This document shows positions 16,752-24,911 of a stretch of DNA of 60,702 nucleotides, piece after piece; the stretch's first letter is position 1, and every line of letters starts with the position of its first letter. The stretch is from Thermoplasmata archaeon (GTDB lineage Archaea; Thermoplasmatota; Thermoplasmata; Halarchaeoplasmatales; Halarchaeoplasmataceae). The translations under genes were made by a program, and so were the position numbers. Location: assembly GCA_003552585.1 (NCBI GenBank), contig PUNK01000038.1, positions 1 to 60,702 of the forward strand, given 5' to 3'. The notes under the pieces were generated by a model. The model was given only the letters and a program-made list of their open reading frames with translations, did no database searches and was not told the DNA's origin.

Positions 16752-17900
16752 ATGTCAAGACCACACGGTGGGACCTTAGTCAATAGAGTCCTTTCAGGAG
16801 ACAAACAAGAGCGTTTACTCGATGAATCGGATGATATGTTCTCTCTTAAGCTTCGCGGAGGATTAAGAAAGGATGTCCAGAACCTAGCAAACGGAGTTTA
16901 TAGTCCTCTTCAGGGATTCATGTGTAAAAACGAGCTGGATAACGTTATGGAACATTCTCGTCTACCCGATGATACTCCATGGACCATACCTATCGTTCTT
17001 GATGTGCCCGATAAGGTCGCAGAAGATCTCGATAGAGATGAAGAGATCGTTTTGAAAAACGAAAGAGGGAAGATTTTTGCTTTGATGACCGTGGAAGAGA
17101 TATATGATTACGATAAGGAAGAGATGTCAGAAGCGGTTTACGGAACCGGAGATCCATATCATCCTGGAGTTAAAAAGATACACAGTATGGATGAAAAACT
17201 TGTAGGAGGAGACATAGTTCAGATAGAAGACCTTTCTTCTCCTTTTGAAAAGTACCATCTTAGACCCATGGAGACACGTATTCTTTTCAAAGAAAAAGGT
17301 TGGAGAAATATAGTGGGATTTCAGACCAGAAATGTTCCTCACTTGGGACACGAATACGTGCAGAAAACAGCACTCACCTTTGTTGATGGGATATTCATAA
17401 ATCCTATAGTCGGGGAGAAAAAGCCTGGAGACTATCGAGATGAGGTCATCCTGGAGGCATATCAATCCCTTATCGATAATTATTACCTGAAAAATAGAGC
17501 GGTCATGAGTATCTTGGAGGCGGAGATGAGGTACGCCGGACCAAAAGAAGCGATCTTCCATGCGATCATAAGGAAGAACTTCGGGTGTACACACTTCATC
17601 ATTGGTCGAGACCATGCAGGAGTTGGCGATTATTACCATCCATACGAAGCACAAGATATCTTCGAAGAGTTCCCGGACCTGGGCATCACGCCCTTGTTCT
17701 TCAAGTCTTTCACTTATTGTGAAAAATGCGGTGGGGCGGTAGACGGGTTCATTTGTCCACACGGAGATGAGTACAGAGAAAACTTCAGCGGTACCAAGAT
17801 GAGGAAGATGCTTAGAGAAGGTAAGCACCCTCCTTCGCACATGATGCGCCCCGAAGTGGCGGATATAGTGGTTAACGCAAAGAATAAGTTCGTGGAGTGA
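16752..17900 (+). CDS. sat: Sulfate adenylyltransferase (ATP sulfurylase)
   Basis: 382 residues. Makes APS from sulfate and ATP. The start is taken at ATG 16752 (MSRPHGGTLV, matching archaeal Sat N-termini) with AGGTG at 16741-16745. In-frame GTG 16743 and ATG 16749 are alternatives. The substrate motif is QTRNVPHLGHEY, a variant of the H-x-x-H nucleotide loop, followed by GRDHAGVGDYYHPY. A zinc site CEKC-x8-C-x-H near residue 325 and FSGTKMRKMLREG close the enzyme. With cysC two genes downstream the product is probably PAPS, i.e. assimilation or sulfation rather than dissimilation. Confidence 0.95.
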   Translation: MSRPHGGTLVNRVLSGDKQERLLDESDDMFSLKLRGGLRKDVQNLANGVYSPLQGFMCKNELDNVMEHSRLPDDTPWTIPIVLDVPDKVAEDLDRDEEIVLKNERGKIFALMTVEEIYDYDKEEMSEAVYGTGDPYHPGVKKIHSMDEKLVGGDIVQIEDLSSPFEKYHLRPMETRILFKEKGWRNIVGFQTRNVPHLGHEYVQKTALTFVDGIFINPIVGEKKPGDYRDEVILEAYQSLIDNYYLKNRAVMSILEAEMRYAGPKEAIFHAIIRKNFGCTHFIIGRDHAGVGDYYHPYEAQDIFEEFPDLGITPLFFKSFTYCEKCGGAVDGFICPHGDEYRENFSGTKMRKMLREGKHPPSHMMRPEVADIVVNAKNKFVE

Positions 17901-17907
17901 TTGGACC

Positions 17908-18888
17908 ATGCTTACGATACCTACTGAAGGTAATATTCTCCTTCTACATCACTGGGATACTGATGGGTTATCTGCTGCGGCCTTGATCATCAGGAACGAA
18001 CCTGCGGACTACATAAATTTCTCTCCTAAGGTAGGTAATTATTTTCTAGACGAAGACGACCGTCAAAAGATCAAATCACTTGACGTTGATACAACAATTT
18101 TACTGGATATGGCTATGCCCGAAGATACTGTTGATTTTTTAACTAGTATCGGCCCGGTTTACATATTCGATCATCATCTTCAGGAAAGGCACGACGTCAT
18201 GATGCATCATAATCCACTGATAGACGGGATGAGTCAAAAACAATATCCAAGTACCACTTGGGTCTTGACAGATTATCTAGGTCTGCCCCCAGACATCTTG
18301 ACGATATTTGGTGCATTTGGCGATAGAGAAGAGAAACTTAAAGAGAATGAGGATGCTATGGAAATCGTAGATCAGGTTCTAGATCATCACAACTGCACTT
18401 TCGAAGAGATCCTTGAGTGTGTAGATCTTATAGATACGATGCACAAAACCAATGATAGAAAAGGTATACTAGAGATGCCTTGGTTCCTTTCAGAGATCGA
18501 GCATCCACGGGAAGTTTTGATGCGTGACGATCTCAAAAAAAATTTAAATATTTTAAAAAAAGAGATCAGGAAGGAAGCGGAAGGTCCTTTGAGAGAAGTC
18601 AAGGACGGAGTGGTTCATAAGGATATGCATTCCCCATTCAACATAATCTCTTCCGTTGCAAGACGTATAGCATGGAATAGAGACGATGTGGTCATAGTTA
18701 CAAATGACGGATATTCTGACGGAATTACTCAGGTTTACATAAGGGGCCCGATACCTGATTCTCAAAAACTGATACGAGCTGCTAAAGAGAAGGGCTTCTC
18801 CGCTGGAGGTAAAGAGGATGTAGTCGGTATGGTGATATCTTCCGAAGAGATTGGAGATCTTCTACCTAAAATGGTCGAGTTGCTGTGA
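17908..18888 (+). CDS. DHH-family phosphoesterase (possible pAp phosphatase/nanoRNase)
   Basis: 326 residues. The metal motifs of DHH enzymes are present: HHWDTDGLSAAAL (D17, D19), LLDMAMPED near residue 69, and DHH near 92. The C-terminal DHHA1-type half ends with KGFSAGGKEDVVGM. The family includes RecJ-like exonucleases, nanoRNases and pAp phosphatases. The gene lies 7 bases behind sat and is followed by cysC, an enzyme whose PAPS product yields toxic pAp when used, so a pAp-clearing role is a reasonable inference. A RecJ-like role cannot be excluded. A lone ATG at 17908 is the start. Confidence 0.85.
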   Translation: MLTIPTEGNILLLHHWDTDGLSAAALIIRNEPADYINFSPKVGNYFLDEDDRQKIKSLDVDTTILLDMAMPEDTVDFLTSIGPVYIFDHHLQERHDVMMHHNPLIDGMSQKQYPSTTWVLTDYLGLPPDILTIFGAFGDREEKLKENEDAMEIVDQVLDHHNCTFEEILECVDLIDTMHKTNDRKGILEMPWFLSEIEHPREVLMRDDLKKNLNILKKEIRKEAEGPLREVKDGVVHKDMHSPFNIISSVARRIAWNRDDVVIVTNDGYSDGITQVYIRGPIPDSQKLIRAAKEKGFSAGGKEDVVGMVISSEEIGDLLPKMVELL

Positions 18889-19008
18889 TAATATGGACAG
18901 AAAAGTTTCGATCATAGGACCTGACCGCACGACTCCTGCACCTGTATTCGATAAAGGAATGAACTTAAGGATATCGATGGAACCTCGATAATCTAGGAGG
19001 AAAAAAAT

Positions 19009-19596
19009 ATGGTAAAAAAACACATAATCGCGAACGAACAACACTGGGAGAAGGAAAATATAGAAGAAGGATTCACGTTGTGGTTTACTGGGCTATCAGG
19101 TTCAGGGAAATCGGCAATAGCTGAAAGAGTGGCGATCCGATTGGAAAGGGAATTTGATGAGTTGGTCGAAAGGTTAGATGGTGATATAGTCAGACAGCAT
19201 CTTACATCAGATCTTGGCTTTACCAAGGAGGATAGGGACGAAAATATAAGGAGGGTAAGTTTCGTTGCAAAGTTACTGTCCCGTAATGGTATAGCGGTGT
19301 TGGCTTCCTTCATCTCACCGTATAGAAAACGGAGGAGGAAGACAAGAGAGATGGTCACGAATTTTATAGAAGCTTATGTGAAATGCCCTGTGGAGGTTTG
19401 TGAAGAAAGGGATGTGAAGGGTCTGTATGAAAAGGCAAGAAATGGAGAGATATCCAATTTTACTGGCATATCAGATCCATATGAGGAACCGGAAGACCCA
19501 GAGATAATACTTGAGACTGATAAAGAGACTTTGGAGGAAAGCGTTCAGAAAGTTATCGATCATCTTATGTTGAATGGATATATTGGGAGAACATGA
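19009..19596 (+). CDS. cysC: Adenylylsulfate (APS) kinase
   Basis: 195 residues. Phosphorylates APS to PAPS. P-loop GLSGSGKS (28-35), the LDGD APS contact (near 59), RHL-type loop VRQHLTSDLGF, the DENIRRV helix and the lid region VKGLYEKARNGEISNFTGISDPYEEP all match CysC. The start is ATG 19009, with a strong AGGAGG at 18996-19001. The 3' end overlaps the PIN gene by ATGA. The 120-base gap to the DHH gene holds only a doubtful 32-codon frame. Confidence 0.95.
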   Translation: MVKKHIIANEQHWEKENIEEGFTLWFTGLSGSGKSAIAERVAIRLEREFDELVERLDGDIVRQHLTSDLGFTKEDRDENIRRVSFVAKLLSRNGIAVLASFISPYRKRRRKTREMVTNFIEAYVKCPVEVCEERDVKGLYEKARNGEISNFTGISDPYEEPEDPEIILETDKETLEESVQKVIDHLMLNGYIGRT

Positions 19597-19943
19597 CTAG
19601 AGTGATACTTGATGCGAATGCATTGATATCCCCATTTCAGTTCAGCATCAATTTGGATACTGAGATATCACGCTTGTTTGGGTCACCAGAAGTATATGTT
19701 CCAAGCTCTGTGATCGATGAGCTGGAAGGATTAGAAAGGAAAGATGCGTTGAAATTGGCAAATAGATACGAAATATACTCAGTCGAAAACATTAGGGATG
19801 AAGGTGTCCTCGAAGCTGCTAAAGAGCTGGACGGTATTTTGATGACAAACGACTCTCAATTAAGGGAAAGAGCAAGGAGTGAAAACATACCAGTAGCTTA
19901 TTTGAGGGAAAGGTCCTATTATGTGGTCGAAGGTGAGATATGA
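19593..19943 (+). CDS. PIN-domain protein (Fcf1/VapC9-like)
   Basis: 116 residues, a single PIN ribonuclease fold. Acidic catalytic positions are visible: LDAN (D7), SSVIDELEG (E near 46), and DGILMTNDSQLRERA (D about 81-89). The domain order resembles archaeal Fcf1/Utp24-like or VapC9-type proteins, which cut rRNA precursors or other RNA. There is no antitoxin gene beside it: it overlaps cysC (ATGA) and ribK (ATGATG) on the same strand. A housekeeping RNA-processing role is therefore more likely than a toxin-antitoxin function. Confidence 0.82.
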   Translation: MTRVILDANALISPFQFSINLDTEISRLFGSPEVYVPSSVIDELEGLERKDALKLANRYEIYSVENIRDEGVLEAAKELDGILMTNDSQLRERARSENIPVAYLRERSYYVVEGEI

Positions 19944-20347
19944 TGGATGTCAGATATTTAGAACTAAGAGGAAGTGTCGTCTCTGGTGAAGGTGAGGGTA
20001 AGTATTACCTGGCACAAGAAGAATATAAAAAACAATTTGATGAAAAGTTATGCATCGACCCTGTAGAGGGGACTTTGAATATAGAACTCGACGAATCATA
20101 TATTTCTACCTTCGACGAGTTGAGATCCTGCAAAGGAATTTTGATCAAAGGATTCGAGAAGGATGGAGAAAAATTCGGTTCGGTTAAAGCATTTCCGGGG
20201 CTTGTTGATGACATAAAATGTGCTTTGATCATACCCGAAAAAACTGTCCATACTTCAGTGGCTGAAGTAATATCAGAGCTCCATATAAGGAAAGCGCTTG
20301 GACTTAACGATGGAGACGATATAAAAGTGAGAGTGTTCACACCTTAA
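19940..20347 (+). CDS. ribK: CTP-dependent riboflavin kinase
   Basis: 135 residues, the archaeal DUF120 enzyme that makes FMN from riboflavin with CTP. Signatures: LRGSVVSGEGEGKYYL near the N-terminus, PVEGTLNIEL, FGSVKAFPGLVDD, ALIIPEKTVHTSVAEVISELHIRKALGLNDGDDI. It is the kinase domain alone; the winged-helix domain found at the N-terminus of some homologues is absent. It overlaps the PIN gene by 4 bases. Its stop overlaps the stop of convergent purQ. Confidence 0.93.
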   Translation: MMDVRYLELRGSVVSGEGEGKYYLAQEEYKKQFDEKLCIDPVEGTLNIELDESYISTFDELRSCKGILIKGFEKDGEKFGSVKAFPGLVDDIKCALIIPEKTVHTSVAEVISELHIRKALGLNDGDDIKVRVFTP

Positions 20348-21183
20348 AATTCATCTTCTACATATTCTAAAACACTCTCAAATAGGAGTTTTCCATCTCC
20401 TCTATTTTCACTTCTTTTCTTTCTGGTCCAGTCAGGATCTGTGAAATCGTAAAAAACCCTTTCAGGGTGGGGCATGAGACCTAGTACGTTGCCTTGGGGA
20501 TTACATATCCCTGCAATATCATCCAAAGATCCATTAGGATTCCAAGGATACCCTGGCCTTGTACCGTTTGGTGTAGTGTATCTGAAAACGATCTGACCAT
20601 CATCTTTCAATTTTTCTAAATGGTCATCATCTTTTACCAAAAATTTTCCTTCAGCATGAGCACTTGGGAAAAGGACCTTTTCTCCTTTTTTGAACTTTCT
20701 TGTAAAGACACATTTTGTGTTGTCCTCGACCGATAACAAACTGGGTCTGCATTCAAACTTGTTGCTGTCGTTGGTAGTCAATGCAGCTTGAGGTATATCC
20801 GTAATCTCTCTATCGAAAGCTGGTAGAAACCCCATCTCGACAAGGACTTGAAAGCCGTTACAAACCCCGAGTATCGGTTTTCCAGAATCAGCGAAATCGA
20901 TCAACTGCTCCTTGAAGGCGCTTTTCAACCTTGCAGCGAAGAGGATCCCAGCTCTTACATAATCTCCTGCGGAGAATCCTCCTGGGATCATGATCATATG
21001 ATAATCTTCTAGTTCCCGCCGCTCGTCAGGATTTATGCCATTTCCAAGCAGTTGTTTCAGATGTATTTTTTCTGCATCGGCACCCAATCTTTTGAAAGCT
21101 AGATATGATTCCTCTTCACAGTTCGTGCCTTCGATCCTTAAGATAGCTACCTTTATATTTTCTCTTTTCAAGCGTATCTCCAA
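20344..21183 (-). CDS. purQ: Phosphoribosylformylglycinamidine synthase, glutaminase subunit
   Basis: 279 residues. Class I glutamine amidotransferase that feeds ammonia to PurL in the fourth step of purine synthesis. KVAILRIEGTNCEEE opens the protein, MIPGGFSAGDYVRAG forms the oxyanion region, the nucleophile is C108 in GVCNGFQVL, and MPHPERV supplies the His/Glu pair. The length is that of the longer archaeal PurQ forms. The start appears to be TTG 21183, since no ATG is near and a TTGGAG element lies just upstream. It follows the radical SAM gene on the same strand after 69 bases. Confidence 0.93.
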   Translation of the reverse strand: MEIRLKRENIKVAILRIEGTNCEEESYLAFKRLGADAEKIHLKQLLGNGINPDERRELEDYHMIMIPGGFSAGDYVRAGILFAARLKSAFKEQLIDFADSGKPILGVCNGFQVLVEMGFLPAFDREITDIPQAALTTNDSNKFECRPSLLSVEDNTKCVFTRKFKKGEKVLFPSAHAEGKFLVKDDDHLEKLKDDGQIVFRYTTPNGTRPGYPWNPNGSLDDIAGICNPQGNVLGLMPHPERVFYDFTDPDWTRKKRSENRGDGKLLFESVLEYVEDEF

Positions 21184-21252
21184 AGCTCCAAAGGTGCCCG
21201 ATTTAATAAACGTTTTTGTAAAGTTTTCTGAGATTTAAAATATTAGTTCAAG

Positions 21253-22428
21253 TCATTTTATTTCGATGGCATGGTAGATATCGTGCTTAGTCCTTGTGAT
21301 TTTGCACTTGACCGTATCTCCCACGTGTTTTTTTGTTTCCACGGAGATCGCCCTATCCCTTGCCACCCCGACCATCTCCCCCTTCTTTCTTCCAGGAGCC
21401 CTTAGGTATGCCTTAATCCATTCTCCCTTTTTGAACCTTGTTTTATTACTTGGTCTATAACTGATATCGAAGTCACTCGGGTTCAATATTAAATTCATAT
21501 CGTATCTGCCTTCTAACTCCTTTAGTACCTGATAGAAACGGTGAAACGTCATGACCTCCACGTTTGGTTTTCTGCCGTGTTTGTATGGTATGAATTTTTG
21601 TATGCCGATAGACGGCCACTTGTTATCATGTATATTATCTCTCACGAACTCAATTATCTCTATGATATCACTGTCATTGATTCCTGGAACCCAAACAGGA
21701 GCTATAAGAATATCTATATCACTTTCTGATAAATATCGGATCATTCTTTCAACATGTTCAAAATCGTATTCTGGGATCCCGCTCAGCTTTTTTGCCGTCT
21801 CTGGTTTTAAAGTGTTCAGAGAAAGGTTGATCCTGTCCAGTTTACCTTCTAGATCTTTTATATCTTTTGGATCCAGTGAAAAGCCGTTACTTTGAACTGA
21901 AACAACCTCTACTTCTCTGAGATCGTTGCATCTTTTTACTAGTTCTTTAAAATGGGGATAGAATCCTGGTTCCCCTTGCCCGTCTATATGTATTTCCACC
22001 CCATCACCTTTCAATGCTGCCAATCTTTCGATCTCTAACATAAGGTAATCAAGATCGACTATGTAATCTGTTTTTAGAACATCACTCATCGGCCCCTCGC
22101 ATGCTGAACAAAAGATGCAGTTCAGATTACAACCGGTCATGGGTCGAACCTGGATCAGGTTTGTTCCTCTATCGATCATACCGAATGAAATATGCCCATA
22201 TATCGGTATTCCTGTTGCCTGCGAGATATACACCAACCCTCTACCCGTGATCCTGTTGATTATTTTTTTCTCTTCACTGGCACTCACTATGACCTCGTCT
22301 TCGTGATCCTTGGAAAGTTCATGGTAGGTTTTTTCATCTATTATCACCTTGATGATGTCTCCTAATGAAAAAACCACTCTGTCGTTTTCGAATTCCTTAT
22401 CGGTGATCCTGAAGGGAGTCATTTTCAA
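21253..22428 (-). CDS. Radical SAM protein with C-terminal TRAM-like domain
   Basis: 391 residues. The 4Fe-4S/SAM loop is C100-x3-C104-x2-C107 (CNLNCIFC), followed by HIDGQGEPGFYPH (GGE-like SAM contact), VQSNGF and LSLNTLKPETAKKLSG. The last 60 residues (GRKKGEMVGVARDRAISVETKKHVGDTVKCKITRTK) look like a TRAM beta-barrel, which binds RNA, so an RNA or tRNA substrate is plausible. An N-terminal 60-residue extension precedes the barrel. Archaeal homologues are uncharacterised. A TATA-like element about 28 bases before the ATG suggests a leaderless message. Confidence 0.82.
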   Translation of the reverse strand: MKMTPFRITDKEFENDRVVFSLGDIIKVIIDEKTYHELSKDHEDEVIVSASEEKKIINRITGRGLVYISQATGIPIYGHISFGMIDRGTNLIQVRPMTGCNLNCIFCSACEGPMSDVLKTDYIVDLDYLMLEIERLAALKGDGVEIHIDGQGEPGFYPHFKELVKRCNDLREVEVVSVQSNGFSLDPKDIKDLEGKLDRINLSLNTLKPETAKKLSGIPEYDFEHVERMIRYLSESDIDILIAPVWVPGINDSDIIEIIEFVRDNIHDNKWPSIGIQKFIPYKHGRKPNVEVMTFHRFYQVLKELEGRYDMNLILNPSDFDISYRPSNKTRFKKGEWIKAYLRAPGRKKGEMVGVARDRAISVETKKHVGDTVKCKITRTKHDIYHAIEIK

Positions 22429-22450
22429 ATTCCTCTTTTGATATTAATCC

Positions 22451-22461
22451 ATCATATATAG
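22451..22461 (-). promoter_or_regulatory. Probable TATA box of the radical SAM gene
   Basis: On the minus strand this reads CTATATATGAT, centred about 28 bases before the ATG at 22428. The spacing would start transcription at or next to the start codon. Confidence 0.5.
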
Positions 22462-22481
22462 ATGTAGAAAACGCCAGAAAG

Positions 22482-22490
22482 TATATATTA
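22482..22490 (+). promoter_or_regulatory. Probable TATA box of tRNA-Pro
   Basis: TATATATTA centred about 33 bases upstream of the first base of the tRNA at 22519, on the tRNA's strand and inside a gap between two minus-strand genes. Confidence 0.55.
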
Positions 22491-22518
22491 CAATTTCTAT
22501 TTGGTAACTCACTCACAC

Positions 22519-22596
22519 GGGGCCGTGGGGTAGCTTGGTCCATCCTTCGGGCTTTGGGAGCCTGGTACCCGAATTCAAATTTCGGCGGCCCCACCA
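22519..22596 (+). tRNA. tRNA-Pro (TGG anticodon), CCA encoded
   Basis: Cloverleaf by eye: acceptor GGGGCCG / CGGCCCC; D stem GGGT/ATCC with AGCTTGGTCC loop region; anticodon stem CGGGC/GCCTG (one G-T pair) around loop TTTGGGA, giving anticodon TGG at 22555-22557; T stem CCGAA/TTCGG with loop TTCAAAT; discriminator A at 22593, then encoded CCA 22594-22596. No intron. A T5 run follows at about 22600. It sits between two genes that read the other way. Confidence 0.92.
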
Positions 22597-22604
22597 TCAC
22601 TTTT

Positions 22605-23243
22605 TCACAAAAACCCGTCTGATTGTAGCTGGTCGACTATTTCTTTTATGCTGATTTTATCCTCATCAAGCTTATTTTTCAGCTCTTTCTTTATCTCAGA
22701 TGGTCTTTTCAGCTCTTTATAAACATCGAATTCCTCGCCCCTCCTGATCATGTAAAGGTACTCTTTTCTTTTCCACTCAACATGACCTCTGATTTTTTCT
22801 ATCCTTTGTAACATCTCGTCAGAAACCTTTCCAACTACCTCTGCTGGAGCGCCCTGAACAACTTCTCTTTCATTTATCTTCATACCGGGTGGAACCACAG
22901 TATCATGAGAAACTATCGCCTCCTTTCCTACTTCTGCACCCTCTAGAACTGCTGAGTCCATACCAATGAAGGCACCTTTTTTGATTTTACAACCCTTTAG
23001 CCTCGCCTTCGGTGAAACAAAAGCATTGTTCCCTAGTCTAACACCGTGATCTTTTGTGTCGGAGATAAATGACCCGTTTAAGATAACTACGCCTTCTTCT
23101 ATTTCGATACCGTCGAAAGCTCCTTCGAGTATGGTACCCGGCCAAACGGATGATAACTCTCCGATGCTTATTTTACCTACGGAAGTCACATTATTCATAA
23201 GGTGAGTTCTGAGTTCTGAAGTATGTTCTTTATTGGAAACCAT
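22605..23243 (-). CDS. Left-handed beta-helix (gamma-carbonic-anhydrase-like) protein lacking zinc histidines
   Basis: 212 residues. Residues 15-140 are hexapeptide repeats (VGKISIGELSSVWPGTILEG ... GVRLGNNAFVSPKARLKG ... GAFIGMDSAVLEGAEVG ... PPGMKINEREVVQGAPAEVVG), the arrangement of gamma-class carbonic anhydrases and related LbH proteins. The two histidines of the usual G-H-x-A-x-x-H-G strand are replaced by Pro and Lys (VSPKARLKG), so a zinc-dependent carbonic anhydrase is unlikely. Residues 145-212 are a long charged helical tail. It may be a scaffold or bind a different ligand. The start is ATG 23243; ATG 23198 is an alternative. Confidence 0.8.
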   Translation of the reverse strand: MVSNKEHTSELRTHLMNNVTSVGKISIGELSSVWPGTILEGAFDGIEIEEGVVILNGSFISDTKDHGVRLGNNAFVSPKARLKGCKIKKGAFIGMDSAVLEGAEVGKEAIVSHDTVVPPGMKINEREVVQGAPAEVVGKVSDEMLQRIEKIRGHVEWKRKEYLYMIRRGEEFDVYKELKRPSEIKKELKNKLDEDKISIKEIVDQLQSDGFL

Positions 23244-23311
23244 ATCTGATTATGAGTAGTGTTTGTTAAAAGTATTTTGCCACTAAGGCGAGCCCTGTTT
23301 GATAAAATAGA

Positions 23312-23384
23312 TGCGGACACCGGGATTTGAACCCGGGTTACAAGCTTGGCAAGCTTGAGTGATACCAGACTACACCATGTCCGC
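23312..23384 (-). tRNA. tRNA-Gly (GCC anticodon)
   Basis: Reads on the minus strand. Acceptor GCGGACA / TGTCCGC; anticodon stem CAAGC/GCTTG around loop TTGCCAA, giving anticodon GCC; T stem CCGGG/CCCGG with loop TTCAAAT; discriminator A at 23312. CCA is not encoded. No intron. It lies 24 bases behind the stop of the AAA ATPase gene on the same strand. Confidence 0.93.
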
Positions 23385-23408
23385 TGGAACCGTCTCAAAG
23401 AGGAGATG

Positions 23409-24911
23409 TCAGTTTTCTTTATAAAGATTATCCTTTTCAAGATCCTTTAGAGCATTTTTGCAGTCGTTCATCGATGTATCTTTACCTAGCCTTTTGAAAA
23501 CATCAAATGCCTCTTTCAAACAATCGATTTTTTTCTCGTGTCCCTCATCAAGAGAACACCCGAAATCGTACAAAATATTTGCATAATCTTCCCAGACCCC
23601 GTCGAAATCTTTTAACTCCTTACCAAGCTGTTTGACCTTGTTGAACATTTTGATCGCTTTCCAATGATCTCCATTTTTATATGCCATCTCTCCAACTATC
23701 AGATAGTTCTTTGCAGCCTCATTACGTGCATCAATGTTCTCGAGGTGCCTAGCAAGATCGAATCTATAATCCCCTAAATCATCGATATTTAAAGAAGTTA
23801 TCAATTTTGCAGCTCTTTTATGTAGTAACTTCTTCTTATTTTTTGATTGTGATATATAAAGCACATCCCTTATAGCTGAGTTTGTGAATCGGTATGTCTC
23901 CTCCCTCCCTCCTTCAACTTCTTTCAATATCCCCTTTACAATAGCTTCATCCAAACAATCTAGTAGTTCCATCTCGTTCATACGGACAAATTTTGAGAGT
24001 ATGCCGTATTCAAAACGCTCACCGAGAACACTTGCATATTGGAGAAGGTTTCTGGTTTTCTTATCTAATTTTAATATCTTCCTTTTCACCACATATTCCA
24101 CGGTTGATGGCCAATCTTCAGGTGTGATGTTTTCTGGATGAGATTCAGGACTGGAATGATATTTTTCTTTGAGGGATTTGATAGTTTCAGTGATGAACAA
24201 AGGATTACCTCTTGTTTTATTATGAAGTGTTTCTATAAAATGATCCGAAAATGTATCGCTTACTATCGAATTAACTTTCTCCTTAGTCTCTTCGAGATCG
24301 AAAGGCCCAAGTTCCATTTTTTCAGCTTTTTCCCTTTGTCCAAGATGATGGATCGTATCGTCTAAAAGATCAAAATCAACAGATTCTTCAGGTCTGTAAG
24401 TGCCGATAAGGATCATAGGCATGTCTTTTATCCTTTCTGAAATGTATCTGAAGGCAAGTAAAGTGGATTTGTCTGCCCAATGGAGCTCTTCGATAACTAC
24501 CAGTATAGGTTTTTCTTCGGCCATCTTACGGATCGTAGTTATCGATTCCCTTATGGTGTCTGGTTTTGACGAGTCGAATAGGTTTACTCCCTTCTCTTGT
24601 TTATAGGAGATCAAAGAAAAACTGATATGTTTAGAGCCCTCTGTCGATTTAGGATCTGTCTTCTTTTTAAAAGCCTCTTTAAAAGGTTGAAATGGGACCC
24701 CTTCTCTCGTGATACATACACCCTCAAGCCAATCTATTCCTTTTAATTCGTCTCTTTGTTTTAGATGTTCGATCAAATATGATTTACCTGTACCTGCTTC
24801 TCCACTTATGATGAAAGACTTACCTCTGTTATCATCCAATTTTCTAACGGCTTCGAGTAGGGAATTCAACTCTCTTTCCCTGTTGATCAAACCTTCTTCA
24901 TTATTTTCCAT
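23409..24911 (-). CDS. AAA_16/STAND-type ATPase, partner of the REC-PAS-GAF protein
   Basis: 500 residues. Walker A GEAGTGKSY (37-45), Walker B ILVVIEELHWADKS, then a helical/winged arm (LQYASVLGERFEYGILSKF, FTNSAIRDVLY) and a short C-terminal helical repeat region resembling two or three degenerate TPRs. The layout matches the ATPase part of the 1011-residue protein at 13284-16319, but without the inserted domain and with few TPRs. It begins 11 bases inside the end of the upstream REC-PAS-GAF gene, so translation is coupled. Inferred role: a switch that receives or transmits the sensor's signal. The output is unknown. Confidence 0.82.
   Translation of the reverse strand: MENNEEGLINRERELNSLLEAVRKLDDNRGKSFIISGEAGTGKSYLIEHLKQRDELKGIDWLEGVCITREGVPFQPFKEAFKKKTDPKSTEGSKHISFSLISYKQEKGVNLFDSSKPDTIRESITTIRKMAEEKPILVVIEELHWADKSTLLAFRYISERIKDMPMILIGTYRPEESVDFDLLDDTIHHLGQREKAEKMELGPFDLEETKEKVNSIVSDTFSDHFIETLHNKTRGNPLFITETIKSLKEKYHSSPESHPENITPEDWPSTVEYVVKRKILKLDKKTRNLLQYASVLGERFEYGILSKFVRMNEMELLDCLDEAIVKGILKEVEGGREETYRFTNSAIRDVLYISQSKNKKKLLHKRAAKLITSLNIDDLGDYRFDLARHLENIDARNEAAKNYLIVGEMAYKNGDHWKAIKMFNKVKQLGKELKDFDGVWEDYANILYDFGCSLDEGHEKKIDCLKEAFDVFKRLGKDTSMNDCKNALKDLEKDNLYKEN

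Noticed and set aside
17127-17909. 260-codon open frame antisense to sat
   Set aside because: It mirrors a strongly supported Sat coding region, has no family motif, and its composition (many His, Phe, Arg) is that of a shadow frame.
18893-18991. 32-codon frame between the DHH gene and cysC
   Set aside because: Starts 4 bases after the DHH stop but has no ribosome site and no recognisable pattern; too short to support without conservation.
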